Positions 7,912 through 16,448 of a stretch of 37,694 nt of DNA are shown piece by piece. Below the pieces are notes generated by a model, which ran no database searches, was not told the DNA's origin, and saw nothing but the letters and a program-made list of their open reading frames with translations. The position numbers and the translations under genes were made by a program. This DNA comes from Bacillota bacterium (GTDB taxonomy: Bacteria; Bacillota; Clostridia; Caldicoprobacterales; Xylanivirgaceae): NCBI GenBank assembly GCA_023621995.1, contig JAMOAB010000013.1, positions 1-37,694 on the forward strand, written 5' to 3'. Position 1 is the stretch's first letter. Every line of letters starts with the position of its first letter.

Positions 7912-8318
7912 AAATTATTTATACCAGATACAGCCTATATTGATCCTAGAAACTTGAAATATGATATGGGAAAATTCGCTAAGGAACATTAAAAAATTTA
8001 ATGTTCCAATAATTGAAACTAAGAAAGTTTCAATAGAAGGCAAATCACCTTTAGAAAACTATGTTAAAGCAAAGAAAATTCTTTATTTAACCATAAATAA
8101 AGAAAAATGATTATAAGGAGCTAATTGATGTATTAAAATCTCGATTAGGTGGTTATGAAGAGGAAATCAGCTTTCAACTTATACAGCATAGATTCACAGC
8201 TACTGCTAAAGAATTAATATTTACGAGATTGCCCAATACAGAGCTTGATTTAAAAGAAGAAACTAGACAACTAAAATGGGGACCCTATGGGAAGTTTAAA
8301 TATGTTTATCCGACTTAG
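7912..8318 (+). pseudogene. splB: Spore photoproduct lyase pseudogene with the catalytic core deleted
   Basis: Three reading blocks in different frames match the ends of SplB. About 7918-7989 reads IPDTAYIDPRNLKYDMGKF, the family's N terminus. After a frameshift, about 7990-8109 reads VPIIETKKVSIEGKSP and on to KAKKILYLTINK. From about 8110 to the TAG at 8316-8318 the C-terminal block reads GGYEEEISFQLIQHRFTATA and then WGPYGKFKYVYPT. The roughly 200 central residues, including the radical-SAM CxxxCxxC site, are missing. Functional SplB repairs thymine dimers during spore germination; this copy cannot. No start codon is evident at the expected place. The remnant implies a spore-forming ancestor. 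Confidence 0.85.
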
Positions 8319-8529
8319 TTTTTTTCAAAAGATAATTATATAGATTGAAAATGGTGATACCATTGGATATGTTGTTTATATACAAAAGGATATACATATT
8401 TGGTTAAGACCATGATTACATAGATAGTGTATTGTGATATTATATATGAGAAAATAATTAGAGACATATTCAAAACTATGAATCCGATTTGGGCAGGAGT
8501 ATTAGCACTTGTTAAGGAGATGATATACT

Positions 8530-9456
8530 ATGAATATACTACATTTAAAATATGCAGTAGAAGTGGAAAAAACTCGTTCTATTAGCAAAGCCGCTGAAAA
8601 CCTATTGATGGGACAGCCCAACTTAAGTCGTGCAATTAAGGAGCTAGAGGAGTCCATTGGTATTACGCTATTCAATCGTACATCTAAGGGAATGTCTCCT
8701 ACACCACAAGGAGAAGAATTTTTGAAACATGCTAAAAAAATCCTTGCCCAAATTTATGAATTGGAAGCCATGTATGAAAATAGAAAGAGTACTAAGCAAA
8801 GATTTTCTATATCGGTTCCCCGGGCAAGCTATATTACCTGTGCATTTATAGAATTTGTGAAGGGTATCGATACTGAAAAACAGGCTGAAATATACTATAG
8901 AGAGACTAATTCTATGTGTGCAATCAACAATATCTTAGAGGCAAATTATAATCTGGGTATAATCCGCTATCAGACAATTTTTGAAGAATATTTTAAGGCG
9001 TTCTTTCATGAGAGGGGCCTATCACGTGATATTATTTTAGAATTTTCCCCTCGTGTGGTTATGTCAAAGAATCATCCCCTTGCCAATAAAGATGATATTA
9101 AGCTGTCGGATTTAAGTAGATATATAGAGATAGCCCATGCTGATCCCTATGTACCGTTTCTGCCTCTTGCAGATGCAAAAAAGGCCGAGCTCTCTGAGTA
9201 TGTGGACAAGCGTATCTTTGTCTTTGAAAGGGGTAGTCAATTTGAACTTTTAAGTAGCATGACAGATACATTTATGTGGGTATCACCCATCCCTGAGCAT
9301 TTACTTGACATATATGGCTTAGTGCAAAGGGTATGCCTTGAAAATAATAAAATATATAAAGATGTATTAGTCTATAGGAAGGATTATTATTTTAGCAATC
9401 TTGATAAAAAATTTCTCAATCATTTAGAAAATTCTAAAAGTAGCATTTCCAAATGA
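8530..9456 (+). CDS. LysR-type transcriptional regulator
   Basis: A 308-residue DNA-binding regulator. The N-terminal winged helix-turn-helix (residues 1-60) includes SISKAAENLLMGQPNLSRAI and the typical LFNRTSKGMSPTPQGEEFL. A periplasmic-binding-protein-like effector domain (about 90-300) follows. AAGGAG lies a few bases upstream of the start at 8530. The gene ends in its own terminator about 110 bp later, so it is not cotranscribed with the hdr/flx operon 460 bp downstream. Its position next to that operon's long promoter region makes it a candidate regulator of it. The effector is unknown. Confidence 0.92.
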   Translation: MNILHLKYAVEVEKTRSISKAAENLLMGQPNLSRAIKELEESIGITLFNRTSKGMSPTPQGEEFLKHAKKILAQIYELEAMYENRKSTKQRFSISVPRASYITCAFIEFVKGIDTEKQAEIYYRETNSMCAINNILEANYNLGIIRYQTIFEEYFKAFFHERGLSRDIILEFSPRVVMSKNHPLANKDDIKLSDLSRYIEIAHADPYVPFLPLADAKKAELSEYVDKRIFVFERGSQFELLSSMTDTFMWVSPIPEHLLDIYGLVQRVCLENNKIYKDVLVYRKDYYFSNLDKKFLNHLENSKSSISK

Positions 9457-9569
9457 ATACGTTAAAAGGATGAGAATATTTTTAGTATTATACCTTCAAT
9501 AAGATAAATTATAGGAATTGATTGTTATGTAATTTGCCCATATATATATAAATTATATATAAGATATAT

Positions 9570-9597
9570 AAAAAAAGCATATACATATGCTTTTTTT
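9570..9597 (+). terminator. Intrinsic terminator after the LysR gene
   Basis: The stem GCATAT/ATATGC, extended by seven A:T pairs, ends in a T run at 9591-9597. Confidence 0.85.
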
Positions 9598-9599
9598 AT

Positions 9600-9916
9600 A
9601 TTTTACAAATAGTAACTAAATTGTTACCATAGATCATGGTATATTTGTTAAAATAATAACAAGCTAGACTATGTCTCTGCAGGTGACTATATTAGTGAGT
9701 GCAGATCATAATGGAAGATGTTTATATTTTAACAATATAGGGAGAGAAGTTTCATTTTTTATATCAACAAATGTAATATAAATAACGTGGATAACTAATA
9801 TTAGAAGCAAATTTATATTGTTCAGTTATCCATAGGATCAGTCAAGCTCGTAAGTTTAGTTTTTGGGCTTGACTATTTATAGATTATCTAAAATATATAC
9901 TGTGAGGAAATGTGAT
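9600..9916 (+). promoter_or_regulatory. Long upstream region of the hdr/flx operon with four inverted repeats
   Basis: The 320 bp before hdrB contain four dyads. TACCAT-N5-ATGGTA is at 9625-9641, TTGTTA-N6-TAACAA at 9645-9662, and TGGATAACT at 9788-9796 pairs with AGTTATCCA at 9824-9832. AGTCAAGC at 9840-9847 pairs with GCTTGACT at 9867-9874. The first two look like operators, with the TACCAT dyad resembling a LysR-type site. The last two could form leader-RNA hairpins. No consensus promoter with correct spacing was found, so the start site is unknown. Confidence 0.5.
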
Positions 9917-10699
9917 ATGATTTTTAGTTATTATCCAGGATGTACTCTTAAGACAAAGGCAAAAGAATTAGATGAATATGCAAGAAAATCTGCAAAGGTG
10001 CTTGGAATAACACTGGAAGAGTTGCCAGACTGGCAATGTTGCGGCGCAGTTTATCCACTTGCACAGGATGAGATTGCAACAAGGCTTTCGTCTGTTCGTG
10101 CCCTTGTATCTGCAAAGGATGTGGATAGAGATTTAGTTACACTATGTTCTGCTTGTCATCATGTTATCAAAAGGGTCAATCATGACATGGAGACCAATGA
10201 AGATATAAGGACAAAGGTCAATAACTATTTAGAACTTGACGAGGACTATAGGGGAGAGACAAACGTAGTACATTATTTGGAATTACTCCGAGATGTCATT
10301 GGGTTTGACGAACTTAGAAAGAAGGTTATAAATCCTTTGAAAGGGAAGAAGATAGGAGCATATTATGGCTGCCTTCTACTTCGTCCAAGTAAGACAATGG
10401 AGTTTGACAATCCCGAAAATCCCACAATTATGGAAGACTTTATCCGTGCAATTGGTGGAGACCCAGTCATATATCCGTATCGCAATGAATGTTGTGGTGG
10501 CTATATAGCACTTAATAAAAAGGAACTTACACAGGAGAGATGTAACAGCATTGTTGCATCAGCTATAGAAAAAGATGCAGATATGTTAATCACTGCATGT
10601 CCGCTTTGTATGTACAATCTTGATATAAATAGTACAGAACAAAAGCTACCGGTATATTATTTCACCGAGCTATTGGCAGAGGCACTTGGTGTGAAGTGA
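9917..10699 (+). CDS. hdrB: HdrB-like subunit with two CCG domains
   Basis: Subunit B of a heterodisulfide reductase-like complex, which carries two non-cubane [4Fe-4S] clusters for disulfide or related reduction. Both cysteine-rich CCG motifs are complete: C9, C41-C42, C77 and C80, then C152, C192-C193, C228 and C231. The length of 260 residues (from 9917) is typical of bacterial HdrB. An in-frame upstream ATG exists, but GAGGAA at 9904-9909 sits 7 nt before 9917, and the family starts just before SYYPGCTLK. It is the first gene of a nine-gene operon, with hdrC 19 bp downstream. The host is not a methanogen, so the natural disulfide substrate is unknown; another acceptor or protein partner is possible. 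Confidence 0.9.
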   Translation: MIFSYYPGCTLKTKAKELDEYARKSAKVLGITLEELPDWQCCGAVYPLAQDEIATRLSSVRALVSAKDVDRDLVTLCSACHHVIKRVNHDMETNEDIRTKVNNYLELDEDYRGETNVVHYLELLRDVIGFDELRKKVINPLKGKKIGAYYGCLLLRPSKTMEFDNPENPTIMEDFIRAIGGDPVIYPYRNECCGGYIALNKKELTQERCNSIVASAIEKDADMLITACPLCMYNLDINSTEQKLPVYYFTELLAEALGVK

Positions 10700-10718
10700 C
10701 AGACAGGAGGGATCACTA

Positions 10719-11111
10719 ATGTATACAGCAGAAAGGGAAATGACAGAAAATGTCTTGCGAATCAGTAATGTAAACACTAGGAAATGTATGAAGTGTGGAA
10801 AATGCTCAGGGGCGTGCCCTGCCTTTGATAAGATGGATATTCATCCACATCAATTTGTATCAATGGTAGAAAAGGGCGATATAGAAGGGCTTATGAATTC
10901 AAAGACTCTTTGGTCATGCCTTTCGTGTTTTGCCTGTGTGGAACGCTGTCCTAGGAATGTGGAGCCTGCAAAGCTAATAGAGGCTGTTAGACTATCGGTC
11001 ATACGAAAACAGGGAGAAAATCGGCTAAAGGCAGATGACATTCCTGTATTGCTAGATGATGAGCTTCCGCAGCAGGCAATTGTCAGTGCATTTAGAAAAT
11101 TTAGTAAATAA
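10719..11111 (+). CDS. hdrC: HdrC-like ferredoxin subunit
   Basis: A 130-residue soluble iron-sulfur subunit that links HdrA to HdrB. It has two complete CxxCxxCxxxCP motifs, CMKCGKCSGACP and CLSCFACVERCP, for two [4Fe-4S] clusters, spaced by a helical linker as in HdrC. No membrane segment is present, unlike HdrE/DsrM-linked versions. The start at 10719 follows AGGAGGG. It lies between hdrB and hdrA, and the order B-C-A matches bacterial Hdr-Flx clusters. Confidence 0.9.
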   Translation: MYTAEREMTENVLRISNVNTRKCMKCGKCSGACPAFDKMDIHPHQFVSMVEKGDIEGLMNSKTLWSCLSCFACVERCPRNVEPAKLIEAVRLSVIRKQGENRLKADDIPVLLDDELPQQAIVSAFRKFSK

Positions 11112-11150
11112 TCTAGTAGATAACCTATAAGTTAGAATGGAAGTGAACTA

Positions 11151-13136
11151 ATGCAAAAAATAGGCGTTTTTGTTTGCTGGTGCGGCAGCAATATAGCTGC
11201 AACTGTTGACGTTAAAGCAGTTGTAGATGCTGTGTCGCATGAACCCGGCGTTGTATATGCAACCGATTATCAGTATATGTGTTCTGAAGGCGGTCAGTCA
11301 CAAATCCGGCAAGCAATCAAAGACTTTGGATTGACAGGTATTGTTGTTTGCTCATGCTCTCCACGAATGCATGAGTCTACATTTAGAAAGACAGCCATTA
11401 GTGCGGGGTTAAACCCGTATATGGTTGAAATTGCAAATATTCGTGAACAATGTTCATGGATTCATAAGGATAGGGAAGATGCAACTGAAAAAGCCATTAT
11501 ACTTGCAAGGACGGCAGTTGCAAAGCTCAATTTGAACAGGCCACTCACTCCAGGAGAGAGCCCTGTTGTAAAGCGTGCACTTGTAATAGGCGGTGGTATT
11601 GCAGGTATTCAGTCTGCACTGGATATTGCAGAGGCTGGGTATGAGGTGGATATTGTAGAGAAATCACCTACAATAGGTGGTAAAATGGCTCAACTTGACA
11701 AGACCTTCCCTACACTAGACTGTGCTGCTTGTATACTTACACCCAAGATGGTAGATGCAGCCTCCAATGAAAACATAAATCTCTATACATACAGTGAGGT
11801 GGAGGATGTATCTGGATTTGTAGGGAACTTCACTGTTAAGATAAGGAAAAAAGCACGTAGCATAAATGCAGATATTTGTAGTGGCTGCGGAGTCTGTACA
11901 GAAAAATGCCCATCAAGAAAGGCAAAGGACGAATTTAATATGGGTCTTTCTAACAGGGGAGCAATCTACATTCCCTTTGCACAGGCAATACCTAACGTCC
12001 CTGTAATTGATAGGGAGCAGTGTATTAAATTTAAGACGGGTAAATGCGGACTTTGTGAGATGAATTGTCCTGCAGGTGCCATTGACTTTAAACAGCAGGA
12101 TGAACTAGTGGAGAGACAATACGGCGCAATTATAGTTGCAACGGGCTTTAAACCCATATCCCTTGAAAACTTTGATGAGTTTTCATATTCACAGTGTCCA
12201 GATGTGATAACATCACTTGAGCTTGAACGTATTATGAATGCAGCAGGTCCTACAAAAGGTAAGCTCCTAAGGCCATCGGACAATACACCGCCTCGTACAA
12301 TGGTATTTGTGCAGTGTGTAGGTTCCCGTGACACCTCTGGATGTGGAAAGACATACTGTTCTAAGATCTGTTGCATGTATACTGCGAAACATGCCATGCT
12401 CATAAAAGAAAAGTATCCAGATATTGATGTCCATGTATTCTATATTGACGTTAGGACACCTGGTAAGAATTTTGATGAGTTCTATCGCCGTGCAGTGGAG
12501 GAATACGGCGTCAACTATATAAAGGGTATGGTAGGTAAGGTGGCAGAGAGAAATGGCAAGTTGCTTGTTCAAGGTTCTGACTTGCTTGCAGATGACCAGA
12601 TCATAATTGAAGCAGATATGGTCGTGCTTGCAACGGCGATTGAGCCTGATGAGAGTGCAAGGAATCTTGCCACCATGTTGACTGCAAGCATTGATACCAA
12701 TGATTTCTTTACCGAAGCCCACCCTAAGTTAAGGCCAGTAGAGAGCCCTACAGCAGGAGTATATCTGTCTGGTGTATGTCAAGGGCCTAAAGACATTCCA
12801 GAGACGGTGGCTCAGGCATCGGCAGCAGCTGCAAAGGTAATTGGACTTCTCGCCAAAGACAAACTACGTTCTAATCCATGTGTGGCGTCTTCCAATGAGA
12901 TGCTCTGTAATGGTTGCTCTACCTGTGAAAATGTGTGTCCATATGGTGCCATCTCTTATGTAAGTAAAGAGATTAGATCGGCAGGTAAGATGGAGGTTCG
13001 CAGAGTAGCTGAGGTCAACGAAGCCATATGTCAAGGTTGTGGTGCTTGTACTGTTGTATGTCCATCAGGTGCCATGGATCTCAAGGGCTTTACAAATAAA
13101 CAGATTATGGCGGAGGTGGATGCAATATGTCGATAG
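11151..13136 (+). CDS. hdrA: HdrA-like flavin/iron-sulfur subunit, presumed electron-bifurcating core
   Basis: A 661-residue FAD protein, the core of Hdr complexes, where NADH- or H2-derived electrons are split between ferredoxin and a high-potential acceptor. An N-terminal cysteine-containing domain (1-140; VCWCGSN, VCSCSPRMHE) is followed by the FAD-binding motif ALVIGGGIAGIQSA at about 143-156. An inserted ferredoxin pair follows, with C243-C253 region CSGCGVCTEKCP and KCGLCEMNCPAGA near 299-310. After the second flavin half come two C-terminal [4Fe-4S] motifs, CNGCSTCENVCP and CQGCGACTVVCP. The gene overlaps flxD by 10 bp. Bifurcation is inferred from family knowledge, not shown by the sequence alone. 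Confidence 0.92.
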   Translation: MQKIGVFVCWCGSNIAATVDVKAVVDAVSHEPGVVYATDYQYMCSEGGQSQIRQAIKDFGLTGIVVCSCSPRMHESTFRKTAISAGLNPYMVEIANIREQCSWIHKDREDATEKAIILARTAVAKLNLNRPLTPGESPVVKRALVIGGGIAGIQSALDIAEAGYEVDIVEKSPTIGGKMAQLDKTFPTLDCAACILTPKMVDAASNENINLYTYSEVEDVSGFVGNFTVKIRKKARSINADICSGCGVCTEKCPSRKAKDEFNMGLSNRGAIYIPFAQAIPNVPVIDREQCIKFKTGKCGLCEMNCPAGAIDFKQQDELVERQYGAIIVATGFKPISLENFDEFSYSQCPDVITSLELERIMNAAGPTKGKLLRPSDNTPPRTMVFVQCVGSRDTSGCGKTYCSKICCMYTAKHAMLIKEKYPDIDVHVFYIDVRTPGKNFDEFYRRAVEEYGVNYIKGMVGKVAERNGKLLVQGSDLLADDQIIIEADMVVLATAIEPDESARNLATMLTASIDTNDFFTEAHPKLRPVESPTAGVYLSGVCQGPKDIPETVAQASAAAAKVIGLLAKDKLRSNPCVASSNEMLCNGCSTCENVCPYGAISYVSKEIRSAGKMEVRRVAEVNEAICQGCGACTVVCPSGAMDLKGFTNKQIMAEVDAICR

Positions 13137-13585
13137 AGAAAACTGAAGACAGCAATTTTGAGCCGCTTATCGTTGCATTCTGCTGTAACTGGTGTAGTTA
13201 TGCCGGCGCAGATCTTGCAGGGACTAGCAGGCTCTCGTATCCTGCAAATGTAAAAATAATACGAGTACCCTGTTCTTGTCGAGTCAATCCCATGTTTATC
13301 CTGCGTGCATTCCAAAGGGGTGCTGATGGTGTCATAATATGTGGTTGTCATCCAGGAGATTGCCACTATTCAACAGGTAATTATTATGCCAGAAGAAGGA
13401 TGACACTTCTTTTTAGCATGCTCGACTATTTGGGGATTGAACGGGGGCGGACAAGGGTAGAATGGGTTTCAGCAGCAGAAGGAGTCAAATTTTCTACGGT
13501 TATGAACGAATTTTCCAAGACAATTCATGAGCTTGGTGAAAATAAGAAGTTGAGGGATCTAAGATGCAAAGAATTTTTGGATTAA
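13127..13585 (+). CDS. flxD: FlxD/MvhD-like [2Fe-2S] electron transfer subunit
   Basis: A 152-residue MvhD-family protein that connects an electron-input module to HdrA through a [2Fe-2S] cluster. Candidate ligands are in FCCNWCSYAGADLAG (C19, C20, C23), PCSCRVN (C49, C51) and CGCHPGDCHY (C72, C74, C79), all family signatures. It overlaps the end of hdrA by 10 bp and the start of flxC by 22 bp, so translation is coupled. No hydrogenase MvhA/G genes follow. Instead flxC, flxB and flxA do, which assigns it to an NADH-linked Flx module rather than a hydrogenase. Confidence 0.9.
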   Translation: MSIEKTEDSNFEPLIVAFCCNWCSYAGADLAGTSRLSYPANVKIIRVPCSCRVNPMFILRAFQRGADGVIICGCHPGDCHYSTGNYYARRRMTLLFSMLDYLGIERGRTRVEWVSAAEGVKFSTVMNEFSKTIHELGENKKLRDLRCKEFLD

Positions 13586-14550
13586 TTAAAGATAGAGTTG
13601 GGGCATTACTTGCTGATGGAACCGTGGACAGGGTTATTGGCTGGGAGAAAGGTGAGTTCTTATACGATCACACTCCGGCGATATTCAATGCTGAAGATGA
13701 TCTGGTGGATCTTGTATATGATGGATTTTGTGCAAGCAACCTCAGCAAGTACCTCATAGATGAGAGTAAAAAAGATGGTAAGATACTTGCACTTTTAAAG
13801 CCATGCGATACCTACAACTTTAATCAGCTTATTAAGGAGCATAGGATTAATAGAGATAATGTCTATGTCCTAGGTATTGAATGTAGGGGCATGCTAGATA
13901 TAGATAAAATTAGGGCTTTAGGAATTAAGGGAATTGAAAAGGTGGAAGAACAGGGCGATGAGCTCTATATTCAGACAATTTATGGTGACAAGACTTGTAA
14001 GCGAAATGAAGTATTGCTTGAAAAATGTATTAATTGTAAGGGCAAGGAACATGTGGCTTACGATGAACTTGTAACAAGTGGAGAAGACATTCCCCAGGTT
14101 GAGTCAAATCGTTTTGAAGATGTGGAAAAACTGGAAGCCATGACTTCTGATGAGCGATTTGCATTTTGGAGAGGAGAGCTTTCAAAGTGTATACGCTGTA
14201 ATGCGTGTAGAAATGTGTGTCCCATATGTTCTTGTGTGGAATGTGTATTTGATAACAAGGATTCGGTTGTGGCAAGCAAGGCAAATACCGATGAATTTGA
14301 AGAAAATCTATTCCATATAATCCGTGCCTTCCATGTGGCAGGACGTTGTACCGATTGTGGAGAATGTTCTAGGGTTTGTCCGCAAGGTATTCCCCTGCAT
14401 CTTTTAAATCGTAAGATCATAAAAGATATAAACGAATTTTACGGTGAATACCAGGCAGGCCAAGATACAAATTCTCTAGGGCCACTTACAGACTTCACTA
14501 AAGAAGATGTGGAACCAAGTATTATAACGGAAAAAGGAGGGGAGAAGTGA
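13564..14550 (+). CDS. flxC: FlxC-like iron-sulfur protein
   Basis: A 328-residue soluble protein of the Flx flavin-oxidoreductase module. Residues 1-200 form a domain like the F420-hydrogenase/dehydrogenase beta-type or hydrogenase-associated fold, with cysteines at LLKPCDTYNF, GIECRG and KCINCKG. The C-terminal part holds two [4Fe-4S] motifs, CIRCNACRNVCP from C209 and CTDCGECSRVCP from C262. The ATG at 13564 overlaps flxD by 22 bp, with GAGGG just upstream. It probably carries electrons between FlxA/FlxB and FlxD. The name rests on gene order and motifs by analogy with FlxABCD-HdrABC of Desulfovibrio. Confidence 0.82.
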   Translation: MQRIFGLIKDRVGALLADGTVDRVIGWEKGEFLYDHTPAIFNAEDDLVDLVYDGFCASNLSKYLIDESKKDGKILALLKPCDTYNFNQLIKEHRINRDNVYVLGIECRGMLDIDKIRALGIKGIEKVEEQGDELYIQTIYGDKTCKRNEVLLEKCINCKGKEHVAYDELVTSGEDIPQVESNRFEDVEKLEAMTSDERFAFWRGELSKCIRCNACRNVCPICSCVECVFDNKDSVVASKANTDEFEENLFHIIRAFHVAGRCTDCGECSRVCPQGIPLHLLNRKIIKDINEFYGEYQAGQDTNSLGPLTDFTKEDVEPSIITEKGGEK

Positions 14551-15587
14551 TGTATAAAATTTCAACTGATCATCTGACAGAGCTTTTTTCCTCAATTTCC
14601 CATGATAGGGCACTATATATGCCAATTGAGAAGAACGGTCAAGTACAGTTTGATAGGTGGATGGAAGATAAAAAAGTTCGTCTCGATGCACTCAATACGG
14701 TAAAATCTCCAAAGGACCTCTTCTTTCCCCAGAGTGAAAATATTGTTGCATTTAAAATCAAGGGAAAGAATATCTCTATTATAGAAAATAGGGATGAGAG
14801 TGAACCCTTTGTAGTCTTTGGCGTTCGTGCATGTGATGCTGCAAGCTTCGATATTTTAGATATGGTCTTTCTCCAAGATCCAGTGGATACGTATTATAAG
14901 GCTAGACGGGACAATGGGATTGTAGTCACCCTTGCATGTAGTGAGCCTGAGGAGACGTGTTTTTGTAGTGTGTTTGGAATTGATGCCACCAATCCATCAG
15001 GGGATATTGCAACATGGATTGTAGATGACATGCTCTATTGGGAGAGCCTGACCGAAAAGGGGGAAAGGTTTACCGAAACAATCAAGGACCTATTTGAAAG
15101 TGCCGATTTTTTAGATGAAGAGGCGCTTAAAAGTCATAAAGAAGATGTAGAGAAAATCATTGAAAAGCTTCCCCTACATGACTTGAGCCTTGATGGCTTT
15201 AACAGTGAGGCAATGGATGAGAAGTTCAACTCACCAAAGTGGGAGGAGCTTTCAGAGGCATGTATTGGTTGTGGTACGTGTACCTTCATATGTCCGACTT
15301 GTCAATGTTATGACATTAGGGATTATGACACGGGACAAGGTATCCAGAGATTTCGATGTTGGGATTCTTGCATGTATTCGGATTTTACCAGGATGGCCCA
15401 TGGCAATCCTAGGACAAGTCAGGTTGAACGATTTAGACAGAGATTTATGCATAAACTTATCTACTTCCCTACAAATAACGATGGAGTATATTCTTGTGTA
15501 GGATGTGGAAGATGTGTTGCTAAATGTCCAGTCTCTATGAATATTGTAAAAGTTATTAAAGCTATGGGGGTAGATGAAAATGTGTAA
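14550..15587 (+). CDS. flxB: FlxB-like iron-sulfur protein
   Basis: A 345-residue protein related to subunit A/beta of anaerobic sulfite reductase and sulfhydrogenase. An N-terminal domain of about 220 residues contains VFGVRACDAASFDILD and a cysteine group in CSEPEETCFCSVFG. Two [4Fe-4S] motifs follow, CIGCGTCTFICP from C238 and CVGCGRCVAKCP from C316. An in-frame GTG lies at 14547, but AGGAGG at 14535-14540 is better spaced for the ATG at 14550. This start shares one base with the flxC stop (TGATG). It overlaps flxA at its end. It would relay electrons from the FlxA flavin. Confidence 0.82.
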   Translation: MYKISTDHLTELFSSISHDRALYMPIEKNGQVQFDRWMEDKKVRLDALNTVKSPKDLFFPQSENIVAFKIKGKNISIIENRDESEPFVVFGVRACDAASFDILDMVFLQDPVDTYYKARRDNGIVVTLACSEPEETCFCSVFGIDATNPSGDIATWIVDDMLYWESLTEKGERFTETIKDLFESADFLDEEALKSHKEDVEKIIEKLPLHDLSLDGFNSEAMDEKFNSPKWEELSEACIGCGTCTFICPTCQCYDIRDYDTGQGIQRFRCWDSCMYSDFTRMAHGNPRTSQVERFRQRFMHKLIYFPTNNDGVYSCVGCGRCVAKCPVSMNIVKVIKAMGVDENV

Positions 15588-16425
15588 CTGTAATCACAGC
15601 GCTGATGAAGCGCTGATTCCAGGTCTTGGTGTGGTTACTGATATAAGGGTGGACACGCCTGATGTGAAGACCTTTAGAGTGAATGCACTTGATGGTGGGG
15701 TATGTTTTGAGCATATGCCTGGCCAATGTGCAATGCTTTCAATTCCAGGTATTGGTGAGGCCATGTTTTCTATTACTTCTTCGCCAACAAATACTAAATA
15801 TATGGAGTTTAGTATAAAAAAATGTGGATGTCTTACCGAATGGCTCCATCAGATAGAAGTTGGACAACAGATTACAATAAGGGGTCCATATGGGAACGCA
15901 TTTCCGGTTGACACCGAATTTAAAGGTAAGGACTTGCTCTTTATAGCAGGGGGCATAGGATTGGCACCCCTTCGTTCTGTAATAAACTATGTACGTCATA
16001 ACAGAGAGGACTATGGACATGTTGATATAGTCTATGGTTCAAGGAGTAAGGATGATTTGGTTGCCTATGATGAGATAATAGATGAATGGTGCAATGAAGA
16101 TGATGTGGATGTGTATTTGACAATTGACCGTGAAGAGGAAGGTTGGGATGGTCATGTAGGTTTTGTTCCCGACTATGTTAAGGAGTTAAAATTTGATACC
16201 AATAAGACGGCAATTGTTTGTGGACCCCCTATTATGATTAAATTTACACTGGCAGGCCTAGAAGAACTTGGCTTTGATAAGACACAAGTATATACCACAA
16301 TGGAACTTAAGATGAAATGTGGTATTGGCAAATGTGGACGATGCAATATAGGTTCAAAATATGTCTGCAAAGATGGTCCAGTTTTCCGTTGTGACGAGCT
16401 TGATGAGTTGCCAGATGAATATTAA
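15574..16425 (+). CDS. flxA: FlxA-like FAD/NAD(P)-binding reductase subunit
   Basis: A 283-residue ferredoxin-NADP-reductase-type subunit and likely NADH entry point of the complex. The FAD-binding segment FSITSSPTN is near residue 68, and the pyridine-nucleotide motif FIAGGIGLAPLRSVI is near 125. At the C terminus a [2Fe-2S] site of PyrK/sulfhydrogenase-gamma type has C249, C254, C257 and C265. The start overlaps flxB by 14 bp; the ATG at 15580 is an alternative. NADH rather than NADPH is inferred from characterised Flx homologues, not read from the sequence. It closes the flx block before the FrdAB-like genes. Confidence 0.88.
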   Translation: MKMCNCNHSADEALIPGLGVVTDIRVDTPDVKTFRVNALDGGVCFEHMPGQCAMLSIPGIGEAMFSITSSPTNTKYMEFSIKKCGCLTEWLHQIEVGQQITIRGPYGNAFPVDTEFKGKDLLFIAGGIGLAPLRSVINYVRHNREDYGHVDIVYGSRSKDDLVAYDEIIDEWCNEDDVDVYLTIDREEEGWDGHVGFVPDYVKELKFDTNKTAIVCGPPIMIKFTLAGLEELGFDKTQVYTTMELKMKCGIGKCGRCNIGSKYVCKDGPVFRCDELDELPDEY

Positions 16426-16448
16426 TATGTAAGAAAGGACGCAGATCG

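Noticed and set aside
9869-9901. TTGACT with TATACT or TAAAAT as the hdr operon promoter
   Set aside because: Spacings are 21 and 14 bp, outside the usual range, and TTGACT is part of the inverted repeat.
11966-12403. Open frame of 145 codons on the minus strand
   Set aside because: Antisense to the conserved hdrA flavin domain, with no ribosome site and no motif; a shadow frame.
12267-12722. Open frame of 151 codons on the minus strand
   Set aside because: It lies inside hdrA, whose motifs are complete on the plus strand, and has no recognisable domain.
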